Below, one piece after another: positions 51,601 to 63,600 of a DNA stretch of 64,000 nt. Under the pieces are notes generated by a model, which was not told the DNA's origin, did no database searches, and saw nothing but the letters and a program-made list of their open reading frames with translations. Made by a program: the position numbers and the translations under genes. The stretch is from Anas platyrhynchos (lineage: Eukaryota > Chordata > Aves > Anseriformes > Anatidae). Location: contig NC_092590.1 in the NCBI RefSeq assembly GCF_047663525.1, positions 21,326,001 through 21,390,000 of the forward strand. Direction: 5' to 3'. Position 1 is the stretch's first letter. Every line of letters starts with the position of its first letter.

Positions 51601-54600
51601 CTTATAAATGTATGTACTCTGCTGTGAATTTATGATTTGAAGGATGGAGGGATGCTTGGCTTAGTCTTTGGGACGTGCTAGGTGGCTGACGGGATTTCTA
51701 AAGAAAACTTTACCCCAGGAGTGGTAGGCATATCTTGGTGGTACAGTTTTCTTCCTGTTCAGTCTAAAATTCTTAGACTGAAAATGTTTCACCTTTCAGG
51801 TAGCCCATTTCACTTGCACCAGGCTGTTTGATTCTATTTAAGTCCTGCTTTTGAAAGCAGTGGTACTTTCCAAGTAAATCGTAGTGGTTATGGCAGTGCT
51901 CTTCTGTATCTTTCAGGCCAGAGATCCTCAACAGGAAGCTAAGGAGGAGCTGGAAAACTTGAAGAAGCAGCATGATTTATTGAAAAGGATGCTACAACAG
52001 CAGGAACAATTGAAGGCACTTCAAGGAAGACAGGCAGCTCTTCTTGCTTTGCAGCATAAAGCAGAGCAAGCGATTGCTGTCATGGATGATTCTGGTATGT
52101 GGAATGACAGTATCTGTCATAGCTATGGTAGCGTGCTGATTAAATCATTAAAGCTGCAATTGTGGAATACATTTTTTATAATCTTTAAAATCTTACTGCA
52201 AAGTCTCTATTTATGAAAAAAAATGACTAATACTGTAAAATAATGTGTCAATTAAAAAACATGCAGTTGATTTCTGTGGCTTACTTGTAAAATTCTAAAT
52301 GTGTGTTGTTTTACCCTAAGAACTGGTCTACCAGCTCAGATTAGGAGTCTGCCTCTTCTATCACTCCATATATCTTGGCCATAGGCAGTCTGAGGTTTTT
52401 ATTTTATTTTATTTTTCTTGTTTCTGTTTTTGTTTTGCTTTTTTTTTAACGGGTGGTTGCTTGACAGTTTAATAGCCATTGATAGACAAAGGGTTTATGC
52501 AGTAAAAGGAGGACGTTGCTAAAGCAGTACATAAGCAAATACGGAACTAGAACTCTAAAATTCATTGCCCTGTGTATTTTGAGGTGGCTCTCACAATAGT
52601 GTACCGCCATTATGTTACAACCTTCAGTTGAAAAACATTCTTCTAATCAGTTTTCATACACGCCCAACTTTTTAAAAGCTATCTTTAGAACAGAGACTTC
52701 TCTGTTATGTACTTAAAGGTTGCCAGCAGAGTTACGTTTTCTCAAATGCTCAATTCTGAAAGGTCATAGTTGTTTTAAGCGCCATTGATGTGTGAGTTAT
52801 CTTATGTTGTTCTTTGTTGCGGGTTAGTCCTTTTAGCTTATAATAAGAAAATAATTTTTTTTGCATATGATACCCTTTGTCTACGTCTCCACAAATCGTG
52901 TTTTTTGTTTTCCTTGCAGATGAGGTAGATTACAGTTGTGTGCAATCCTAGGGAATGATGTTTTTGTACTGAGTAACTTCATGTTCAGACCGCGTTACTG
53001 TTCTTCTTGTTATTTATAAGATTATATGTTATTTATTATATTATTTATTTATTAGATTATATGTTATTTATTATACAAGATATATAAATATATCTTGTTC
53101 TTTGTTCTTCTTGTTACCTCTTCCCCATAAAAGCTGTCATTAGGCTTCATTAGAGGGCTACGTGGAACAGCAGTTCTTATTACAGTTGGCTTTTGTATTC
53201 AGTATAACTTAATTTGTAGGGAATACAAGCATTGATATCTGTATCTTATGACAAGTCCAAGTTTCCGTGTTCTGATGAGCTCCTCTTTGTGTTCTCTTTT
53301 CCTGTTCTTGATTAGATACGCTATGGGACAGCAGGTAGAACTAGCTAGGAAAATTAGATTTTACTATAGGAAGAGAAGCAGAGAAGCTGGTAGAGAGCTT
53401 GTTTAAAGCTACTACAGGAGCAAAAGTAGCAAGCTGCTTTAAAGGGATTTTCTTGCTTCTTTCTAAAATGTCTCCCAGTAACTGTTTTTCTCCTATGTGC
53501 TGTACTGCAGTAGATCTGTGGTGGAATCTTCTCTCTCCACTTTCCTCAGAATAAACAAAGCTCTGTTCACAAAGTGGGTAGAAAATAGGATTGCTTATGA
53601 TAAATTAGGACTTTGTTGTTATTTTTATTTATGTAGTATTTCCAGTGATGTCACCCTTACTAAGTTTCTTACTGCTATTTGTGTTGACTTACTTAAAGCT
53701 GTAAAATATACCAGAATTGTAGGGCAGAAAATTGGTTCAAATTCAGTGTAGGGCAAAATAACTTGCTAAATGTTTTTGTATTTGAGAATAGCAGAACTTT
53801 ATTGTGACCAGAGCAGATAATAAAGTCATGATCTATGGGGAAAAATAAATATTTATGCTTGGTTGTCTAATGAAGTATTGATTTATATCTGGAGAGAAAG
53901 GAGTTGTTTGAGCCTCTGAACTGTCAGTTCCATATCTTAGTACTGTTACAGTTGGAGCTTTCAAGGAGGAAACAATTTGTGCTTTTTTTTCTGTAAAGGT
54001 TTTTCAAGGATGAAACCTTGAGACTTTGCAACTGTAAAAGTTACGATTTAAATCAAGATGAAAGCTTGGTGTGCTGCTTAATATTTTAAGGAAGTAAATT
54101 AAATGCAATATGCTTTAATTTATCTCTACTGGGTAAAAGAAGTAATTTAATATTAGTAATTGTTTTTTATAAACAAAATGTTTCCATCAACCCGAAAAAA
54201 TTTGGTTATATTTGTTTTGCTGACCTTTTTTTGCAAAACAGAGTTCTAATTTATAGTCTTTTTTTCTATATCCTTTTCATGAAGGAGCTGTAAGTTGGCT
54301 TGCAAGGGAAATAATCTTTCAAAGTTAAAGTTGTTGGGAAGGCCACAGCATTAAAAGTAAATGCTGCTGTTTTAAAAGGTAGAATATTGTAATGCTTGTT
54401 AAACCAGGCATTTTCATCAAATGACCTTTTTATTTCTTTGCTGTAAGCAAGCACTAACGTTTTTCCTCCTTTATCTGCATGCCCAGTTGTAACAGAGACT
54501 ACAGGTAGTGTTTCAGGAGTAAGTCTCACATCAGAACTGAATGAAGAATTAAATGACTTAATTCAACGCTTTCATAACCAGCTGCACGATTCTCAGGTCA

Positions 54601-57600
54601 GTTCTTGCATTGCGCTTTAAGTTCTACTGTTGTCTGTTTTTCTTACTATTTTGAACATTAATTAAAATGTTTGCCTTACATATTTGTATTCATCTACTGG
54701 TGGAATAATTAGGGCTCTTCCAAATCTGAAAACTCAGCATCGTTGTGTTCCTAAGGGTTATCTAAGACTGATCTATCCTTTCTGTCTCACAGTTCTTCAT
54801 GAAAGTCCAAAGAAATAATTTCAATATTGCTGTATAACGATAAATAAATTTAATACATAATTGGGATATCATGAGACTGTTTTCAGTATCATTTTCACTT
54901 TATTATAATGTTCTTTGTTCTGTTGTTGAGCCTAGCAAGCCTGTAAGACGGCTTTTAGTTTCTAACAATATATTTTGCTTTTTTGCATGGTACTTTGAAT
55001 AAAACAAAGTTACTCTTTTTAGACACAGTCTGTGCCAGACAATAGAAGGCAAGCAGAAAGTCTTTCACTTACCAGAGAGATTTCACAAAGCCGAAACTCC
55101 TCGGTGTCAGAACACCTGTCAGATGAGAAGGCACAGCTTTTTAACAAGATGCGGATGTTGCAGGGTAAAAAGCAAAAAATGGATAAACTGTTAGGAGAAC
55201 TTCACACACTTCGTGACCAACATCTGAATAACTCCTCTTGTAAGTAAACATAAGCAGAATTATATCTCTTCAAAACTACAGTTTATTAAATATGTTTGTA
55301 AGGTGGTCTTTCAATTTGTGACTGGATAATGAATTGTCAATGTAGTAGGTGATCAAGCTGTGATGGAGCAATGTTATGTAACTGGTTTTTAATGCAGTAA
55401 AAGTTTCAGGCTTGATGGAGAGCTAGACAAGCACAAATGAGTGTTTTTGCTAGTAGCACTTATTGTAGCATTATTACAGTTGACTAGTGACGTTGTGATG
55501 ACTGGATTTTTTTCTTCAAGGCTTGTCAGTGATACTTCTAACTCCTGGAGCATACCACATGAACTTTCTGTACTGTATCACAGTACAGAATTTATGTACT
55601 CTGTACTTCTGAATACAGAGTTAAGAGCTCTATGGCAAGATCAGGTTTGATTTTTTTTCTGCTGTTCAAGGAACGTCTAATCCACTAATCAATAGGGACT
55701 TGGATTACAGGTCATACCAGAGAAGCTCATCTGTCTGAATGGATTAGATTTTTCTGTTTTGTTTCTTAGATGACTTTCCTATCCTTAAAGCCTTCATGTG
55801 GGCCTACTATTTGTTACAACATTCTACTTCTACCTTCACATTTACCCTGGTGAAGCTTTGTTATATAGCTAGAAATTACTGAGGGATGATATTGTGTAGT
55901 CTGAACATTAAGAAATGAGCATGCTCCTATAGAAGGGCAGAGGGGTTTGATAGTTACATTACTGTAACCCTTTCTTCCTACATGCGTTTAAATGAATGTA
56001 TTTGGATGTGATTTTAAGTAGCTGGACAAAGCAAACATCAGATCTTAAAGCCATGTTCTAAAGCATATGGATACAAGAGCTTAAGAGTTTAAAAAAAAAA
56101 AAAGCTAGAAGTTTTTTATTATGTTGAAACATTGAAACATTAAGTTTCAAGAAAAGCAATTCATCCACAAATTAGCCCTTAAAAGTAGTCCTAGGGCAGA
56201 CTGACAGCGCGAAAGCTGCTGCTTTGAAGTTTGATATAGCTAAAGAGAGCTGACTTAAGTATTGTTTACAGAAGCTGCCTGTTACTGTCTGATGGCGTTG
56301 CCTTTCATGAAACTTAAGACAGAAGGTCTTGTTCTTTTGAGAGAGGTGTTAATTGCTGCTTTGTATGTTGATAATATTTTCTGTAGTTACATTTTAAAGT
56401 AATTCAGATAGGCGAGTTCCTTTTTGCAGGTTGTTATGATATATATGTCTTTTCTGTAGTTTTTCCTGCTTCAGGTTCTCCTCAGAGGAGTATTGACCAA
56501 AGAAGTACAACTTCAGCTGCTTCTGCTCCTATAGGAGTGGTAACTGTTGTCAATGGTGAATCAAATAGTCTGGCATCTGCTCCCTATCCTCCTGATACCC
56601 TGGCTTCTCAGAATGAGAGTGAAGAGGACGACAACTTAAATCCAACAGAAAAGCTTCAGTAAAAGTTCTTTAATATTTTTTCCATAATATGCTTCAGTGA
56701 TTTTGAGTGTTAAGTTCTAGGTTGTTTATAGTAAGTTCTGTGTTAAGAAACTTCATGTTTTAATGTACCCGATTTAGTATCATGGACTACTTAGATGGTC
56801 ATGGATAGTAAAATGAGTGCTCAACTTTAAGCAGAAATTGCTTACAGCTAGGAAAATTACAGTAAATTTTAAGAACTATAAATATGTCTCTGTATTTTTC
56901 ATTGGTTTAGTTAATATAACAAACATTTTTTTTCTCCTCAGGAAGCTAAATGAGGTTCGTAAGAGGCTGAATGAATTGCGTGAGTTAGTTCACTACTATG
57001 AACAAACATCTGATATGATGACAGATGCTGTGAATGAAAACACTAAGGAAGAGGAAGAAACAGAAGAGTCAGAAAGTGATTCTGAACATGGGGATCCACA
57101 GCCTGTTACAAATATTAGGTTATCATAATTTTTGTTGTTCTAAAGCTTTGTAGGCAACTTGTCACAGTTATCCTGAAGCAATACAAGATTTTAATCAACT
57201 AGAAGCAATTAATTCTGTGGTTACGTTAACTTATTTACATTAATATTTACATTAATTTTTCCAAAATTTTAATTTGAAGTAGCTTTCTTGTATAGATTAT
57301 TACTAATCTTGTACTACAGCAAATGTAGGTTAATTCGTACATTTAGAAAATCATTATAAGGAATTAAAAAATCTGTAATCACTCTAGATTTAAGCACTCA
57401 AATGTGTATGAAATTCCATTAGAAGATTAACGGGCCTGGATCTAGAAAAATAGAATAGAAACAACCTTCAGGGTATAGATGCATTTGAGTGTGCACTGAG
57501 GATCTTCACTGTGCAGAAATAAATACTAATTTGGCTATGAATCATGTAAAGCTTTTGGTGAAGATGTACACACTGAAATCCTCTTGTAAGCTGATGTTGT

Positions 57601-60600
57601 AAATGCAGCAGGGAGATGATTTGTAGTTGCTTCTGATTGTTTTTAAAACAATCTGTTGGAGAAATTCTGAACAGCAGGACTAATTTTAGAAGGGAATTTT
57701 AGGAGGGATTGACTTGGTTTTTTATTACAAAGGATCGGGAAAATAGGCACATTTTTATAAAAGCCAGTTAATAAAATGGCTGAAGTAAAATTCCATCAAT
57801 GCCAGTTCTTAAAAAGCTAACATAAGTAATGCATTTTACCCTAGAAATCCTCAGGGAATCACTAGCTGGAGTGAAATAAATAGCAACTCAAACGTGCAGT
57901 GTGGAACTAATAACAGAGATGGAAGGCATCTTAATACAGACTGTGAAATAAATAACCGATCTGCTGCTAATATAAGGACTCTAAAAATGTCTTCTGCTCT
58001 AGGTATGTTCTATTTTTTTTAATAATTTCAGTTTAGTTTTGATATCCACGTGATGTTTTGTGGGAGAACTATGTTTGAGCAAAATGTTAAGTCAGCAGTT
58101 CAGTAATATGTCATTAGTACTGTTTTGTTTCCTCCCCTGTCCACACCTCCAGACTGCCATAATAGGGAGGATGACAAAGAGACTGACCTACCACAAGGTG
58201 AAGATGATGAAGTGGAAGAAGATAGAGCTAGTGAAGATTCCATACCTAGTCACAGAAGCAGCCTGGGTGATGCTGCAGATGCTGAGTTTGAGCAGAAGAT
58301 TAATAGGCTCATAGCTGCAAAGCAGAAACTCAGGCAGTTACAAAACCTTGCTGCTATGGTGCAGGTACTTTTTAAATATAAATCCCTGTACGAAAATATA
58401 ACTTTTATTCATTATTTCACGTAACATATGAGTTTGAAGAAGGGAGAAACTCTTGCTTAGCTTGCTATTTATAATACGCGTTATTAGGCTGGGGAAAGGA
58501 GACACTGATTTGTCTGAGGTTGATGCTTCTCAATTTCAAATCTGTAATTTTTCTGAGGGGCACTAAACTAAGACAAGAATGGCCTTAATAGTTAACTTTA
58601 GCACTGGATTATTAAAAACAAAACAAAACAAAAGGCTTCTTGTGTGTGTGTGTGTATATATATATATATGTATATAAAGAGTATTGATGTACATTTTTAA
58701 GCTTCTAATGAATATTCATCAATTTTAGTTCTGGAATCCTAGGTTTTGTAGTGTTGTTTCATTTGGGAAAAATGATTTTTTTTGATTAAAATCTTCAAAT
58801 GTATTTGAAGTGTTGCAACATGTTTGAGTGGGATTGGGGGGATATTTTTTTTAAGACTCTCAAGGGCCAGCTGTGAATTAACTGTTTTAATTTAAATGTC
58901 TCACTAATTTTCATGATTTATATTAAAAAGAGCTTTTCGCAAATCTAATGTCTCTATGGAAACCTTACATCTAAGCACCATCTAATTTTATGTCTGCACA
59001 GATTTGTATGAGAGACAGGGAAAGTTTTATGTGAGAAGTCTAAAATCAATCTGAGTGAGAATGTTTTATAATAGCAACAGTGTAGATAGTATATAGCTAT
59101 TTCAAGATTATACTGCTGTCAGAAAATTCTCAGCATCTGCATTAGGCTTGTTTTTTTATGATCCCTACAGAGATGTTAGCTACATAGTGGTATAAATCAG
59201 AATTAGAGATAATACAGCAGCGTTTAAAAAAATAGCAAGTCTTCAATCTTTCCCTCATATTTATGAGGTTTGCATCTTTGCAATCAGTAATAGTACTGTA
59301 GGTTTGTGTGGCTGTGTCATGCTGGGAAAAAAAAAAAGAAGCAGTGGCTATAGCTCTGTATTTTCAGATTCACTTGAGAGCTATGAATACAAAAATTCGC
59401 AAAAAAAAAAAAAAGTGGAATAGAGAACCATGATTTAAGGTATCTTTAAGTCAGGATGACATGAAGGTAACCTCTCTGTTTATCATTTGAACTAAAGGTA
59501 AAACTGTATAGACTATTTAGTTTAGAATAAAATAATTTAGTTTGACAAACTGAACTTGTTTTTTTGTGTATCAATTTGAAAATAGCCTGACTACCTTTCT
59601 AACACCCTTTCAGGATGACGATCCAGAACCTCAAGCACCAGCTGCAAATGCATCTAATATGGGTGACTTGTTTTTGGGTGAGATGGAAGAGACAAAGCAA
59701 CAACCAAATAACGTCCGAGCTAGTACCAATAAGATGCAAAAAGATGTAGGACTGAATGAAAAAGCAAGGTATGTCTTTGCCTGATGACAGTAGAATCATG
59801 CTTTAAGTTATGTCTTGTCAAATAAAATGTGGGTAACTTAATTATACAGGGAGAAATTCTATGAAGCTAAACTTCAGCAGCAGCAACAGGAACTTAAGCA
59901 GTTACAAGAAGAAAGAAGAAAGCTGATAGAAATTCAAGAAAAAATTCAAGTGCTACAGAAGGCTTGTCCTGACCTTCAAGTAGGTAGAATTTCTTTGTTT
60001 CCTTAAGCTGTTCAGCAGTGAAATGTACTTCTCAAACTGTCTTTTTTCCAAATATAATAATTGGATTAAAAAACTCTACAGTTGGTACCAGTCATATTAC
60101 ATATTATAAGAAGTTGGATTTCTAAAACTAAAGAAGAGCTCTAGTTATCTAGTTCCTTTGTAGGCTCTTGCTCAGTGATTGCTGTATCAAGCTCCTGTTT
60201 TGCTGCTGTTGGTCTTCAAAAGTGGAGAACCTTCTATTTTATTGTTAGACTGAAATTTGTCTATCTGCTGTGCCTAGCTAGTCTCTGCGTTTTCAATTCT
60301 GTCATTGCAGGTTCTGGTATTGTGAAACAATTTTGTGTCTCATAAACGTGATCAAAATCTTGTACTTGCAGTTGTACTCCAAATGAATCGAACAGTACTG
60401 TTCTTTGAAGATGTTTTTCTATGAAGTGAGCAGTAAATGGTCAATACTGTGCATCTACAGCATTATATAATGCTATATTACATAAAAAGATTTTTTGTTG
60501 CTTTCTCTTAAATAAGTATTTAAGGGGCTTTCAAATCAAGGTTCTCACTGAATACTAATTATGCTATTTCAAGAAGCCTGAAGTGTTTTGGGTGTTAACA

Positions 60601-63600
60601 GTGGATAAGTTTTTAGAAAGTTAGTCTTTTGCTTTCTCTTTCAGTTGTCAGCTGGCCTGGGTAACTGCCCAGCAAATAGGCAAACTTCACCAGCAGCCTC
60701 AACTCCAGCCATGAATGAGTGCAGCATGGCTGGCAAGCCTTTACTTGACTTCGATGAATCTGTACCAGTTGGCAATGAGGTATTTCATACTTGATATTTT
60801 TAGATTTAAAAAAGAGGGGATGCTTAAAAAGGAAAAAAGTTCTAGGTAGCTTGGACACATTTTTGAGTGCTTTGTTTGGAGAGTAGAGTAGTAGCTAGTT
60901 TAATAAAGTGTGGAAAGAAGTAAATAATGACCTGAACTAGCAAAAGATCTTTGCCCAAAGGTAGCAGTTGTTGAATGTTAATGGGGAAGTTCAATGAATT
61001 TTAAATTCATGCTTTGAGCATTTGATAGGGCGTATGACAGGCAAGTCATCTGTGAAGGAAATTATAGCACTATTTGAAATTTACTGTATGTTTTGCATAC
61101 TTTTTCCTCTCTTCCCCCAAAATTCATCTTAATTACAGATCTGGGTATTATCCTGTCTTTTGATCCGAAAATTATGGTAGTACGTGTAGATGTGGAGGAA
61201 GATATGAAGAATATTGTTTCCAGTGGGACTAGACATCAGAAACAATTATCTGAAAAATACCTTTTTTTTAAGTGACATTCTCTGACATCATCAGCATTTC
61301 TCATAAATTTCACTTTAACAGCTTAGATGAGGCTGAATGAGAAACACGTGTTCTGTTATCATTAAAAAAGCCGCACGTTGCTTCCTCAAAAAGAGGACTT
61401 CAGAATTTGTCTTCCAGATGAGCATTATAGGATAACTTGTTTCATGTTGTTAAAAAAAAAAAAAAAAAAAATCTGAGTTACTTTGTTTTGTTTACACTTG
61501 AATGCCTTCCTTTTTATTGGAAACAGTTATGGTCTGAGATGAGAAGACATGAGATTTTGAGAGAAGAGTTGCGACGGAGAAGAAAGCAACTTGAAGCTTT
61601 AATGGCTGAACATCAGAGGAAGAGAGAGCTGGCAGAAACAATATCTACTGTTGCTGCCTCTGTTAAAAGTGAGGGATCAGAAGCTCAGCATACTCCACAG
61701 CAAAGCAGGACAGAAAAGTAAGAACATGAATCACTCTTTGCAACAGTTAGTGGGCGCTTCTGTTTAGCGAGGTTTCGGTCTTGAGGCATTTCTGATTTTT
61801 GTCTGAGCATTGTCAGAGCATGATATAATAGAGCAGTAAATTATTTTCTTGATTTCTAAAGTGACTGTTAGTTGGCAGCTTGCCCTGTTTGTGGGTTTTC
61901 CCAGCATATTCAATCTCCGTTGCTCACCAGAAGAGAGGAGAGAGGAATGCGTGCCAAATGCTCAGTTTCCTCATCTTTACACCACTTGCAGTGGTAGTAA
62001 TTTTCCAGTTATTTTACTCAACACTATTGGAAGAATACCAGCTTCATCTGTGCTAGTGAGATAATGTTTAAATGATTTTAAATGATTTTTTTTCCAGTTT
62101 GATTAATTGATAGACTTGTAATTGGCAAGAGATCATTTTAATATTATTAAATATTTATTTATTTCCTCATAAATTGAGGAAATACTCCTCTCACAAACAG
62201 CCCTCTTTTTCCCAATATTTAGTAGGACAATGGCTACCTGGGGAGGCTCTACCCAGTGTGCACTAGATGAAGAGGATGGAGATGAAGATTATCTCTCTGA
62301 TGGACTTGATCAGGCAGAGGAGGAGGAAGAAGATGCGTCAAGTTCGAATGACAGTTTCTCTGTTTATCCCAATAACCACATACCAGAAAACATGTATTTT
62401 CTTAAAGAAAACAAGGATAGGTGAGTGGCATTGTTTGCTGGTCTGGTGCTTGTCTGAGCGTATTTGGGAGGGGTGGAAGAAGCATTGCATCAAAAAGGCA
62501 CCCTAGTTGCAACCAAGTGGAATTTCTTCTTACTTGCTGGTGAGTTGTTTGCAGTGGTACTTTTGTCTTATCCTCTGTAGTTACAGAGGATAAGACAATG
62601 ACTAACCTAGATTGTCTTCTGTTTCCACACTATTAAGTGTTGTCTGCCGTTCAGTTCTCCGGCTGTGTTGCATTGTATTTCCCTACATTGCCGTGTTATT
62701 TTAAGCACCATAGTGGAAGATAATCTGTATCAAAATTTTTGCTGTGATATTGTTCAGTCTTTTCAAAATAAGATATTCTCAAAATTAAAAAACAGTTCTT
62801 AAACTTTTGCTTTTGTTTTCTGGCTTTTGCAGCACTGAAAACTATTTCTTAGCTGTTTTTTAATTAACATGAATGTTTTTAACTCTTGCTTACCTGATTG
62901 ATTTCATTAATAATCTGTGTGAGCTGTAATGAAAATGCCACATAAAAAATAACGTGCACTTTCAATTGCTTTCCTCTTTTTGATAACAAAATAATTGCAA
63001 TGAATACTAATGTATAAGGCCTGTTTAGAAGCAATCAACATAATACAGTAAGATGTCAGAGGCACAGCTTCTATTTTCATCTGAGAATCTATGGTAAATC
63101 AATACTGGACAATACTAAAAAAAAAAAAAAAGATCCAGAAACATTCTCAGCAGTTCTGTTTGTTTTTGACAGTGGTGGCTGTTACTTTCTGTTTGTTTGT
63201 TTGTTTTTACAACTGCAACATAATTCAAATAGCAGAAGTGTCATTAAAGGGAAAGATCTGAAATGTCAGCTTCTGTACTCATTCCTCCTTTCTGCCCCAT
63301 CCCTCCCTTAGGTGGAAAAATGTCCGTCCTCTTTCAGCAGATGGGAATTACCGTCCATTGTCTAAAACCAGGCAGCAGCAAAACATCAGTATGCGACGTC
63401 AGGAGAACCTTCGGTGGATGTCTGAAGTTTCCTATGTGGAAGAAAAAGAACAATGGCAAGAACAGATCAATCAGTTGAAGAAACAACTTGAATTTAGTGT
63501 TAGCATTTGTCAGACCTTGATGCAGGACCAGCAGGTAGGCGTGAAGAGTTAATTCACCATTCTGACTCTATTTTTTTTTAGGAATTCTTTCCAGCAATAG

